DNA of 64,000 nucleotides, from NCBI RefSeq assembly GCF_041296265.1, contig NC_091693.1:24366001-24430000 (forward strand). Direction: 5' to 3'. Below the pieces are notes generated by a model. The model made no database searches, was not told the origin of the DNA, and saw only the letters and a list, made by a program, of their open reading frames with translations. The position numbers and the translations under genes were made by a program. Of this stretch, positions 15,116 through 26,187 are shown piece after piece (the stretch's first letter is position 1; each line of letters starts with the position of its first letter). The DNA is from Equus caballus. Its lineage: Eukaryota; Chordata; Mammalia; Perissodactyla; Equidae.

Positions 15116-15521
15116 CTGATCTGTGGTTTTGGCGTTGAGATACTTGATTGAAGACCTTCCAGAGAGACCATGGGACCCCTGTCCTTTCCCTCAATTCCCC
15201 AAACACCCCAATGATGTTAAAAGAAATATAGTGGGAAACACAGGCTGAGCAACATCGGGCACATTAGTACTTTTTCTGGCCTTGATGTCTACATCTATGA
15301 TGTAAGGACATGGAAGAGTGCTCCCAAGAGTCTTGATTCTCTGTTCCACTCAAAGATGCTACCATTATGGATCCTGAGTCCAAGGAAGATGAAATGATAG
15401 ATGGGTAGTTGAGCTCTCCCAGCCCAAACCCTCACCACAGCTTCAGCTCCTCCACGTGTCCAATGGTTCTGCCTTCAATGATCATTTCTAAGTCCATCAT
15501 ACTTTACATTTCTCCTCCTAG

Positions 15522-15703
15522 AACCGGGAAGCAGAAGAAACACAGGATGTAATATATCTCCATTTGAAACACTGACATTCTCACAGAGAGGATTCACTCC
15601 CTCTTCTCTAAGCCATAGGTATCCCTTGGCTGAGGACAGTGTCTACATGGAACTCAATGGAATCCAAGCCCATGCTGAGGCCAGATATGGCCCCAGTCTC
15701 TGA
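15522..15703 (+). pseudogene. KIR last cytoplasmic exon with two ITIM-like motifs, copy 1
   Basis: It starts after CTCCTAG. The first frame reads NREAEETQDVIYLHLKH and stops, matching family PQEVTYAQLDH. A second frame gives AEDSVYMELNGIQAHAEA and ends at TGA 15701-15703, matching the family's second ITIM (VYTELPNAEPRS). The middle part (CATTCTCACAGAGAGGATT) matches the VFTQRKI segment. Both tyrosine motifs survive in different frames, as expected after an indel. The exon has no counterpart in the second copy. Confidence 0.75.
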
Positions 15704-16064
15704 GCAGACAGAGTTCCCAAACAAGGACCTGGAATGCTTCCTAGAAGTTCCTCCAAGCACATTCTTCCTCCTCAGAACCAGCCCCAGATCTCTAAGCTGA
15801 CAACAGCAGACTCTCAAGACTTGTGGGGTCATCTTCAAAATCCCACTACTCCTTACTAAATGCTCAGCTTTATTATAGGGCTCTATTGTGAATATCCAAT
15901 TATTCCCAGAGATTTTACCATACTCATCCACACACACCAGAAATCTAATCATTACCATCCTACTTTTTCTATCACTAAAGAAAATCTGGAAAGCCTGAAG
16001 TAAATACTCTGTCTGTTAATTCTTCAATTAATCAATAAACTATTACAGACATAAAGTAAAATCT

Positions 16065-16285
16065 ATCTGAGCTGTCTAATATGGTAGACACTAGCCATAT
16101 GTGGTCAGTTTAAATTGAAATTAGAGTAGGTTAAGTTAAATAAAATTTAAAATTCAGTTCCTCACCTATACTAGCCAAAATTCACATGCTCAGTAGCCAC
16201 ATGTAGCTGCTGCCTGCCATATAGAACAGAGCAAACAAACAACATTTCCATTGTCGCAGAACATAACAGATGTTCTAGATTGATG
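16065..16285 (+). mobile_element. MER5A-like hAT-Charlie DNA transposon remnant
   Basis: It contains 'GCTGTCTAATATGGTAGAC', 'TAGCCATATGTGG', 'AATTCAGTTCCTCA' and 'CAGTAGCCACATGTAGCTG', the usual MER5A core with its internal palindromic tags. It is a non-autonomous element without coding capacity. It lies within the 2.2 kb absent from the second copy. Confidence 0.8.
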
Positions 16286-17501
16286 GTGAAAATTTAAAGA
16301 CATAGGGTCTATATTCTCATGGAGCTGAGACTGATGGAACAGACCTACAGGTAATGATAATATTTAAAATCCATCTATTAGGAGATGACCACATCTTATG
16401 GAATGTAAGTATTAAGCAGAATCTCTTCCTGGAATGTCTTATCACCTCCCAAATCCATGAAATTTCTCCCAGATATATTTTCATCCAGACTCTGAGAATA
16501 TCATCTCCTACTTACACATTTTCTTGGTCCCCACTGTCTTCTGGAGGGAAACCACATGTCTGTTCTTAGCACCCAATATACGTAGGATATGGCTTCTGCT
16601 GATGTCTCCGTCTTACCCTTAATTCTTTCCCTTTCTATTTGAATTGGTGTCTACACAAAACAACCTACAAACAGCCATATACAATACACTGGTCACTCAC
16701 TTCTTGGAATTAGAAGATGCTATTTCTCCACCTGGCAAATTGCTAGATTTCTTGAGTATTCTAATGTAACATCACTTTTCACAAGTATTTTTATCTCATG
16801 GTCTTAGGTACATGAGACTTTTGTCCCCAAGGTGCTTATGCCATCGCTCCTACATGAGCAATACGTTGAGTTATAATTGCAAGTTCTCCACTGGTCCTTC
16901 ATGCCTGGACCATGAGCTTCCTGAAGCAAGATGGAAGGTAACTACTCTCTGCGGCTCAAGTGTCCAACAAGATCCTGCCCATAGGAGGTTTTAGGAAACC
17001 CAGGCCTGGTGGAGACAAAGATACCCACGGCCCAACAGACAGAAGATGGTGTTGCCGCTTCTGAAAACACCTAATGTGATGATCAATGAATATCCATTTT
17101 GTTGTAGTTCAAAAGGGGAGAGACAAAGAGAATAGCTCACTCTGCTGTGTTTCTGACTTCATCACCAAATTCACCTGCTATTTTACCCTCAAAATGAGTT
17201 TATTCAGGAAAAGCCAAATCAAGCAAACAAAGGGGGGAGCTTCTTTGACAGATAAATAGGGGGGAGTAGGGAGAGGCTACCCTATAGTAAATTCCACTGG
17301 AGAAAAGCAACAGGTCAGGGTGGCAACCACTTCTCATTGGCTGGGCTGTGGTGTTTCTCAGTGGCTGGATTGTTTCCAGGTGGGGAGAGAAGTCTTCCCT
17401 CAGCAGTAAGTAGTTGTACTTCCTGTGGAAGGTGGGAGCCTCCTCTCTTCCTGTTTAGTGTAATTGATGATGTGAGAAAGGGCATGAGAGTTCCAAATAC
17501 A

Positions 17502-20500
17502 GGCCTGCCCATATCCAATTTAGCTATGGGTTCTTTTCTTAGTTTCCATAACTTCAGCCTCTCCCCTCAGATTCACAGGATTGACTTGGAGTGAAAGTGA
17601 CGTTCACACTGACTCATACCCAGAGCAGTGTTTACCAGATGTCCTTAATGTCTTTGGACAGAAAACCATTTAAAATAATAAACATCAAACTGACACTGCT
17701 GACAGGAGCACATTTACTATCAGCATCCGAGAGACAGGTCTAAATTCTTGCCTATCCCTCAATTCAGCCAATGTAAGTCGTGACGGCTACTTTATTTTAT
17801 CTTATTTCATTTTTGGTTTAGTTATTAGCCTGTTTTCTGGGGGAAAAAAAAAACTTGGTACTTGTACCTGTGTTTAGAAGACATTGATAATCTACCATCC
17901 TTTTCCTTCCCAATCCTCTAAACAGAATATTTGAATGAACACAGCAATCGAGTGTGTCCAGGATTAACAAATTTCCTATTTGAGTCTGACCAGAGCCTTA
18001 AGCTTAGCCCCAAGCACACCATGCAGGGAAAGTCACTCCTGTTTGGGTGATGTTCCCTGCAAGACTGTGTGTGATGTTAAACTTGAGGAAAATGCACACA
18101 ATTCAGGAACTTGAGTGTTTTCTTATTAGCAAAGGCAGATTTGGGGACACACTTTAAATGTCAATGTTCACTAAAACACTTTGTCTCTGATGAGTGTCAT
18201 TTTCAGCAGTTATGGGGCTCCTTAAAAGGACATAATAGTTTATTCTCTGTGTGTTCACACAGGAAATCCAAGAGATAGAACTCTCCTCAAACACCTGTAT
18301 GTCTAATTTAAAGGCAAAATCACTTAAAAGATTAACTCTCTATCTCCTGGATGTGTGTGTTTGTGCGTGTGTTTGTGTGTGCATGGGCATAAATTGGGGG
18401 GCATTTGGTCGTGTTTGCAGGCCACTTAGGAGATGGTCACAGGAGATCATGGTGTTCTATCTGTGTGACACGGTTGATGGAGAAACCTTGAGTCGATGCT
18501 CTCAGAAAACATGCCAGGGAACCTAGCATATCTGTAAAACACTGTCACCAACTCCTCCACCTCAGAACGAGACAATATGGACTGTGGCGGTGCCAGGATG
18601 CTGAAATTCACCCCCTACACTGTCTGGAAAAATGGAATCCACTGGAGAGAAGTGATGGGGACAGAGGTTTCCAGCTCAGCTTGGTTATAGTGCAGGGAAC
18701 CCCTTTAAAGGAGATCCTTTAAAGGACATGCTATTCTGACATCAGGTGGGACAGTCCTACACAGCACCACACCAGCTCTGTTCTCTCCTCCCTCACACCT
18801 GCACCAAGATATTAAGGGCATCCTAAGTCTAAGAGTCAGGGCCCTTGAACCAAATAAGATATGTGCCTGTCTTCAAATCTTGAATGGCCCACCAGCCCTT
18901 ACATGCCCCCACATGGCCTCACTCATTGACGAGGCTCCAAATGAAGTGCACCCCCTACAGCAGGGGCTGGAAATGTAGTCTTTCAGGGCCAGCAAGCGAC
19001 CACTCCACCAGAGCCCCCCAGCAAAAACACTACAGAATCACTGCCACCTGAATACATAAATGATGTTACCCGATTTTTCTGGAAAAGAAAAAGAAAACAC
19101 AGAAACATCTTTATACGTATTTGATCTGTGTACACATGTGGTCCTTGGATTGGGGAGAAAGAGAGGCAGAGAGAGCTGAATTTTCAGTCATAGTCAGATA
19201 AACAAGAAAAGTCAGAGCTCACATCTTCATTTCTCTTCTAAGAAAGCCTGACCAAGGTCTCTATTAACTGTCTTTGTTTAGTAGGAGAAGTAAGGAATTT
19301 GCAGCCAGTACTAGGAGAAAAAATATGAAGTGGGACACATTTGATTTCTCTTCTGAAAGCGTTCTATTAGATTAAAAATACTTATATATTAGCTTAGGAA
19401 GACAATATTGTATATTATAAATTGAATCACAGTTATGACTTTCAAAGTGCAACATGATCTGTTAAAATCCTTACATGATTGTAGTGTTTAGGAAAAGAAA
19501 ATGTGCTACTTTAGGCTTGAGGTGTGATCAGTGACATGGCTCAAGTCACACCCTCAGCACCCACCATCCTTAGGGTGAGAAGAAACTGGTCATCTTCCTG
19601 TGTGACAGGCACCTTGTGGACTGCACACACTGAGGTGTGGGGAACCTTGCCCACCACATCCTGTGAATGTGTCAGCTCTGCTCAGCTCCTGCCTCTTGTC
19701 CACCAGAAGCAGCCTCAAGTCCCCCAAATCCGTTAAGCTCCTGAGTTTCATTGCATCATGGAAGGGAAGGGAGGAGAGGGTCATCGTGGAAATCTGGGCT
19801 TCTTCATGGCACATGACCAGGTTTCGTGGGTGGGGGAGCATCGAAGACTGGAATCCATGGGGGATGAATCATCTATGATGTGGTTTCCTTCAAGGTTTCT
19901 GTCTGACCCAGAGGATCTGGGCACATCTGAGTGAGTCCTCCCCATTCCCTCATTACTGTGTGGACCAATAACGACATGTTTTATCCACAGCTGTGTGGGA
20001 GCAGAGGATTTGACGCTAGTGAGGATGACACTCAGGGATCCATGTTGATACTTCTGGAAATACAAGGAGAGCAGCATGCCCTGTGGTTCCTGGCTTCTTA
20101 TTTTGTCCCGGAGACTCTTCCTACATGCTCCCTGGAGCCTAATCCAGTTCTTTACTTACCTGAAGGAGGCTGTCAATTTCTGAACCTGTGGCCAGGGCAG
20201 ATGAATGACACTTCTATAATGAATGGAGGACAAAATACTGGACCCCCAAACCCATCCTAAAACTATGACCTCACATGCTTTCTCCAAACTGTCCTTGAAA
20301 TTAGGATCTGCAGGGCCTCCCACTAGACCTACCTCAGGGGAAAGGACTGGTCAGCAGGCAGGGCCACCTGGACCTCGGGGCACACTCTGATGTAGGAGAA
20401 CTTATCAAATGATCACAGGTCAGATTTCACCTCACTTTCAACAAGTAGAACTCACTCCTCTCTCCTATGTATATATTTTGTTGCTGTTGTTTAAAACTGT

Positions 20501-20520
20501 GCTTGAAGTGAAATTTTGTT
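17502..20520. other. Unassigned DNA shared by both duplication copies
   Basis: I recognise no gene here. Contents include a TG-rich microsatellite at about 18353-18382 and scattered short open frames. Frames at 19524-19736 and 19931-20260 are also open in the second copy (55730-55942, 56137-56466). In the latter, about ten base differences over 330 bases are mostly amino-acid changing, which gives no sign of selection on protein. No splice-flanked Ig exon is visible. Confidence 0.5.
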
Positions 20521-20524
20521 GAAG

Positions 20525-21060
20525 ATTTTATCAAGAATCAACAAGGGGATATACAATGGAATATTATTCAGCCATAAAAGATAAGGAAATCCTAACACTT
20601 ATGACAACATGGACTGAGCTTGAGGACATTATCCTAAGTGAGATAAGTCAGAGAAAGACAAATGCTCTATGATCTCTCTTATATGAGGAGTTATAAAGAA
20701 GGAAAAGACAAGGTTATGGATACAGAGAACAGCTTGGCGGTTTGCAGAAGCAGGAGGTGTGGGGTGGGAAAAACGGTGAAGTGGGTCAAAAAGTATACAC
20801 TTCCAGTTATAAAACGAATAGCATAAAGGTGTAATATACAGCATGGCCACAATAATTAAAAATATTATGTTGCATAGTTGAAAGTTTCTGAGAGAATATA
20901 TCTTCAAAGTTCTCATCACAAGAAAAAAATTGTAACATGTGATAACTGATGTTAAGTAGACTTCCTGTGTTCATCATTTTGCAATATATACAAGTATCGA
21001 TAATTATTTCATACACCTGAAAGAAAGATAATATTGTATGTCAATTACATCTCAATTAAA
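20525..21060 (+). mobile_element. L1 3' end, sense
   Basis: It contains 'GGAATATTATTCAGCCATAAA', the typical end of L1 ORF2, then the 3' UTR phrases 'GAGATAAGTCAGAGAAAG' and 'GTATGTCAATTACATCTCAA' and an A-rich end. The second copy carries the same piece at 56740-57270. Confidence 0.85.
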
Positions 21061-21064
21061 AAAA

Positions 21065-22480
21065 TATTATCAAAACAAAACAAGTGGGACTACATCAAAC
21101 TAAAAATTGCACAGCAACAATCTATCAACAAAAGCAAAAGACAACCTACAGAATGGGAAAAAAAATTGGTAAACCATATATCAGATGAGGGATTAGTATG
21201 CAAAATATGTATACAGGGGTCGGCCTGGTGGCGCAGTGGTTATGTTTGCACGTTCCGCTTCTCAGCTGCCAAGGGTTCGACAGTTCGGATCCCGGGTGTG
21301 GACATGGCACCACGTGGCAAAAGCCATGCTGTGGTAGGCGTCCCACGTATAAAGTTGAGGAAGATGGGCATGGATGTTAGCTCAGGGCCAGTCTTCCTCA
21401 ACAAAAGAGGAGGATTGGCAGCAGTTAGCTCAGGGGCAATCTTTCTCAAAAATAAAGGATAAAAAATAAGTATAGAATGTGTACAACTCAATAGAAAAAA
21501 ATACACATAATCCAACTAAAAATGGTAAAAATTCCTGAAAAGACATTTTTCAGAAGAAATTGCACAGATGGCCAATAGGTACATGAAAAGGCGAGCAAAA
21601 TCACTAATCACCAGGGAAATGCAAATCGAAACCACAATGAGACAGCACCTCACCACTGGTAGAAGGGCTGTTATCAAAAAGACAAAACATAAATGCTGGT
21701 GAGGATGTGGAGAAATATGACCCCTTGTGCAATGTTGGTACGAATGTAAATTGGTGCAGCCAGTATGGAATGCAGTACGTCGGTTCCTCAAAAAATTCAA
21801 AATACAACTACAACATAATCTAACGTTTCCATTTCTGGGAATATATCTGAAGGAAACAAAAACACTATCACAAAGAGATGTCTGGGCGCCCTTGTTCATA
21901 GCAGCATTACACACAATGGGCAAGACATGGAAACAACCAAAGTTGATAGACATATATAATTGAATATTACTCAGCAATAAAAAGAAGGAAATCCTGACAA
22001 TTGCAACAACATGGATGGTACTTGATGGGATTTTGCTAGCGAAAAAATCAGACAGAGGAACACAAGCACTGAATGATCTCAGTTATATGTGGAATCTAAA
22101 AAGAAAGAAAAATGAATGGGAAAAGATATTAGATTTGTGTTAACCAGAAGCAGAGAGTGGGGGGAGGGGGAGCTGGATGAAAGTGGCCATAAGGCATAAA
22201 CTTCCAGGTATAAGATAAATAAGTACCGGGAATGGAGTGTGCAACATGATGACTATACTTAGCACGGCTGCATGGTATACCTGAAAGTCGTTAATAGAAT
22301 AGATCCTAAGAGACAATAACAGGGAAAAATACTATTGTTTTCTTTTCTTTTGCATATATATGAGATCATGTATGTTAACTAAAGTTATTGTGGTGATCAT
22401 TTCACAAAATATCGAAGGAAAGTCCTTATACTTACACTTTAAATGTATACAGCGCTGTATGTCAATTATATTTCTATAAT
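21065..22480 (+). mobile_element. L1 3' fragment, sense, interrupted by an ERE1 SINE
   Basis: L1 ORF2 C-terminal coding sequence resumes on both sides of the SINE at 21216-21468. 'GCAATGTTGGTACGAATGTA' and a KTWKQPKLIDIYN-type frame (21727-21963) mark ORF2; after 22080 comes the 3' UTR. The nested order (SINE into L1) is also seen in the second copy at 57270-58690. Confidence 0.85.
21216..21468 (+). mobile_element. ERE1 SINE, sense, nested in L1
   Basis: The head is 'GGGGTCGGCCTGGTGGCGCA', with the tRNA-like promoter boxes, then 'GCCATGCTGTGGTAGGCGTC', 'GATGTTAGCTCAGGGCCAGT' and an AATAAAGGATAAAAAA tail. This is the diagnostic perissodactyl SINE. The flanks repeat a short GTATA(C/G)A-type target site. 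Confidence 0.93.
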
Positions 22481-22539
22481 ACTGGATGGATAGGAAGATT
22501 GATCGATTAATTCATTAATAGGTGAATAAGTAAACAAGT

Positions 22540-24330
22540 AGAGATGCACAGACATAAATATAAATCATAGCACTACCACTTCCTGAATGGGCTGATGTCC
22601 TTTAGCAGGCTACTTCCTCTCTTGTTCTCATATGTGTGTATAGATAAGGGTATGTATCACTGTTCTCAATAGGAGCTCTGTTGGGGACCGTTCTTATCTG
22701 AATCCTGAATAGTCTCCAAAGTTTGACCTGGAGAGCAACACCCAGAACTGAAGGCTGCTCTGAACAGGCAGAAATGACACAAATGATTCACCCCACGGTG
22801 ATAGAGAGAGAGGTCCTGCTTCTTACAGAAACTAGCATGTCAGTCGGAGAGCTGTTTCTGAGAAGTAAAACCCACATTCCAGGACCAAGAGGAAGAGTTG
22901 TGCATTCCTGTGGGATCAGAAGCATACTGTGCCCAAATCCCCAGGCATTCTCCATCCCCACCACCTGTTGATTCACCATATCTCTCAAGGCACTGCTAAT
23001 GTCTCCAGGCTGCCAAGGCAGAGAGTGAAGGTTGCCCTCACTTCCTTGTCTCTTACTCCTGTTACCCAATCACCCAATAAAGACCATTAAGCCTCCACAA
23101 TCCCTTGGACCCTGTGGAGCTCCCCATCCACAGAGTCCAGCCCATGGCTCACAACTGGACACACCTTGCCTGTGTGGTCACATCTACCACTTTCTTGGTT
23201 TCTGAGATTCAGATCCACCCTACCTTTCCTAATTCACCCACCACATATCAGACTTTCTAACATCCATTTCAGAATCTGTCCCTTACAAGCCCAAAATCAT
23301 CCCACGCTTCTCACTGTCTTCAGGGTAAACTCCAAACTCTTCTTTCTGAACTCGAGTGCTCATGGTCAGTCCAGACATGACCCTCCACCCTCAGCTCTCA
23401 CCTCTCCTTCCCTCCAACCAGACAGTGAGGTTACACCACAAATACACACATTTGCACTCAGACAAGGGACAATTTAAGACATCTGTGTTTTCCCTTATCA
23501 GCTCTCCTGCAGAACTAGGACCCAACCAAGCCCTTCCCAACTCTCAATCCAAAAAAGACATCAAAAATAAACTCTGAATCATTTCTTTGTTTTTTTCTCA
23601 TTAAGGGGCACATGACTTCAATATGAAAATCCACATAAATCATTTACAATGCTGCTTGGCACTACACTATGGGAATTATTTGAGTTCAAATATTGTTCTT
23701 TATTTACTTATTTATTTGTATTTACTTGCTATATAGCATCCAATATATCTTCATGAAAATGTCTTGTCATAAGTCTTTTGTTTATATATTCCATTTCTAT
23801 TAAAAGTAAAATCCAATATCCTCACATGGTGGACAGCACCCTGCATGACCAACCACCACCTTCCCCTCTCTTCCTCCCTTTAAGACTTTCTCAAAGTCTC
23901 TAGGGTTCCCCGGAATGTCCTTACATTTCTATAAAGTTCTCCTAAGTGTCCTATCCCATAGATCTCCCTTCTTCAAACAGCTGCTCCCTCAACCAGATTC
24001 TAGTCGTAGTCTCCATTTATTCTCTTATTTCTCATATTTCTCCTTTTAAATATAATAAGTGCAATATGAGCCTTTGAATGTCAATATTCTGTTAATCTAA
24101 GTTCCCAATATAGAGCAAATGAGTTTATCTGGATCACGGATGTACTTCTGGTTTCTAGCATTCATGCCGTGTACATGATAGGTGCTCAACAAATATTTGT
24201 TTATGAGCTGGCCAAAGACACAAAGTAAATTCCACTTTTGGAGCTGCTGAGGAAATACTCGGCCAGTCCTATTTAGAGCCAGCCATCAGAGGCTGGCTCG
24301 GGATGAGATCCTGGGTTGCACCCTCCACTA
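22540..24330. repeat. Old mammalian repeats (MIR-like, antisense L2-like) upstream of LILR pseudogene 3
   Basis: 22560-22680 resembles a MIR core ('GGCTACTTCCTCTCTTG'). 23230-24060 resembles antisense L2 ('AGGGTAAACTCCAAACTCTT', 'AAAGTAAAATCCAATATCCT'). 24170-24215 contains 'GATAGGTGCTCAACAAATAT', a MIR/L2 3' phrase. No gene is recognised. The same series recurs at 58760-60420. Confidence 0.55.
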
Positions 24331-24606
24331 GAAGGATTCAATCGAGGCAGAAAGAGGCTTGGGAATCAGGTGGATTCTCAGGTTTGGTCTGAGATGTCTC
24401 CACAGGATCAGGAGTCCTCCTGAGCCCCTGCTGTGGGGAAAAGCAGAGCCAGGCCCAGAGAGGAGCCCTCCCCTTCCTGTGGGTCCACAGCTGTGGAAAC
24501 CCAAATGGGTGGCAGCAGCCCCTGAATTACCACATCCTGTGCATCTCTCTGTCCCTCGGGCCAATGGTCTCCTCTATGTGCACAGTGGGAGCACTCAGAG
24601 CAGGCA

Positions 24607-26170
24607 CCATAGTTTCCATCCTCTCTGCTTTTCTCTGTCTCAGTCACTTGTGGAGAGCAGGAAGGGGGACAGCAGGAGGAGATGGAGAGGCTCTACATCA
24701 CACTGTTCATGGGGAACCTCAGCACTCAAGCAGCTCAAGTGGACTGGGGCCCTGATGGGAAGACAAACAGCTCAGACATCTGGCTGCAAATCTCTCACTT
24801 TTTTCAAGGGACTCTTTTCAAGGGCTGAGTCTGGGCCCAAGGATGTGAGTTAGGCAGGTGAGTCCTCCCCAGTCTGCCATGTCCCCACCTCATACCTCAG
24901 CCCGTAAGCACTCAGGAATGAGCCCAGAGATTCTGAGATGATAGTGATAAAACCATGAGGGGCCATGGGCTGAGCTTTGAGAATGAGGGGTGGGGAAGGA
25001 ATTTAGACTCCGGGCTCTGGTTTCCTTCTTGGGACCCTCACCAAACTCACCATCTGTGTTGAGCTGGGCTCTGTCATCTCTGGGGAGGCCCATGACCATC
25101 TGGCATCAGGGGACCCTGGAGGCCCAGGTGTACAATCTGGATAAGGAAGCCCATCTCACTGGGACAAGCAGAACACACTGGGGTCTCAGGATAAGGCCAA
25201 GTTCTCCATCCCACACATGATAGAGAAAAATGAAGGGCAATATGAGTGTTACTATCAAAGATCCACATATTGGTCAGAATGTGGTGACCCTCTGGAGCTG
25301 GTGGTGACGGAGGAGAAGACACTCAGGGGGCCCAATCTCAGGCTCTGCCCTCAGGAAGGGTATCTGCTGTCAGGGTGGTGTCCCCTTACACAGCTCAGCC
25401 CGGGAGGTATGAGGGAGGTTTCAGCCCCATTTAACACACTGACTCCTCCTCTCCTAAGATTCTCTCGAAAACCCACCCTCTCAGCCCTGCCAAGCCCTGT
25501 GGTGAGCTCCGGAGGGAACATGACCCTCCAGTGTGGCTTGTGGCTGAGATTTAACAGGTTCATTCTCACTAAACAAGGAGAACACAAGACCTTCTGGACT
25601 ATGGACTCACAGCGACACCCCAAAGGGCAGTCCCAGGCCCTGTTCCCTGGTGGTTCCATGCTTCCGTTCTACAAGTGGACATTCACATGCTATGGCTTAT
25701 TCTAGAACATCTCCCAGGCATGGTGACCCCAGTGACCCCCTGGAGCTCATGGCTCCACGTGAGGAAGTCCCACCATTGCCCCATCAATGTTTGGAGGCAC
25801 CAGAGAACTTATTGGGACCTTTGCTCCCAGGGGCATCCCAAGTGGGACACAGAGGAAAAGGAACTCAGGGATCCTGGGACAATGGACACAGAGCTACAAA
25901 CACAGTGACACTAGAAATTCCAAGGAGGGAAATGTGACATCTGGGGAATAATCAGCCTGTGCAATTCTTGGCTTGTCTATCTCCCTGGTGTGCCAGGGCA
26001 GCCCACCATCCTGACACAGCAGGGCAGTGTCATGACCTCTGGACAGATTCTGACCCTTCAGTGTCCCTCTGATGTCAACAATGACAGATTCACTCTGCTC
26101 ATGTCGTGGGGGCCTGGCTTCCTGCAGGACATTGTTTGACAGCCCGAGGCTGGGCTCTGTGAGACAACCA
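24607..26170 (+). pseudogene. LILR pseudogene 3 (in duplication copy 1): signal exons, D1, D2, partial D3
   Basis: A LILR remnant cut off by an L1. The first signal exon (about 24607-24641) reads ATA instead of ATG before a VSILSAFLCLS-like run. The second (24823-24857) is 35 bases, one short, and contains a stop. D1 (25032-25309) has lost its acceptor (CCTTCTTGG for CCTTCTAGG) and its donor (GGAGGAG for GTGAG). D2 (25459-25758) begins [13 protein letters not shown], keeps NMTLQCG, and ends in a stop after TFTCYGLF. D3 (about 25987-26170) starts like GQPTILTQQGSVMTSGQ and is cut off by L1 sequence. Its twin is at 60830-62365. Confidence 0.82.
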
Positions 26171-26187
26171 GTGGGACTAACAGGAAA

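Larger units (their letters stand above)
11700..15703 (+). pseudogene. KIR-like pseudogene, copy 1 (D2, stem, TM, two tail exons)
   Basis: Killer-cell Ig-like receptors are NK/T-cell receptors for MHC class I; long-tailed forms inhibit through two ITIMs. Exons in order: Ig D2 11700-11993 (294 bases, the KIR exon 5 size; GIYKKTLSVQVG, SFDVSHILREVEAHE, ILPLGPA); stem 12619-12669 (51 bases; SPKKPSTTKG versus family SPTEPSSKTG); TM about 14631-14735 (YILIGHF versus HVLIGTS); tail exon about 15356-15404 (DATIMDPESKEDE versus family AAVMDQEPAG); last exon 15522-15703, with ITIM-like VIYLHL (15549-15566) and SVYMEL (15638-15655). Defects: the first Ig cysteine is gone, the D2 exon has a stop and has lost its donor, TM has an early stop, and the two ITIMs lie in different frames. 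No signal peptide, D0 or D1 was found upstream. It is clearly KIR rather than LILR from exon sizes and tail layout. Confidence 0.85.

Noticed and set aside
21216-21300. tRNA-like A and B box sequence that could suggest a tRNA gene
   Set aside because: It is the head of a tRNA-derived ERE1 SINE; the core and A-rich tail follow and several copies exist in the window.
24359-24853. A 164-codon open frame upstream of LILR pseudogene 3
   Set aside because: The twin region at 60640-61029 breaks the frame; the only meaningful part is the decayed signal-peptide exon, in a different frame.
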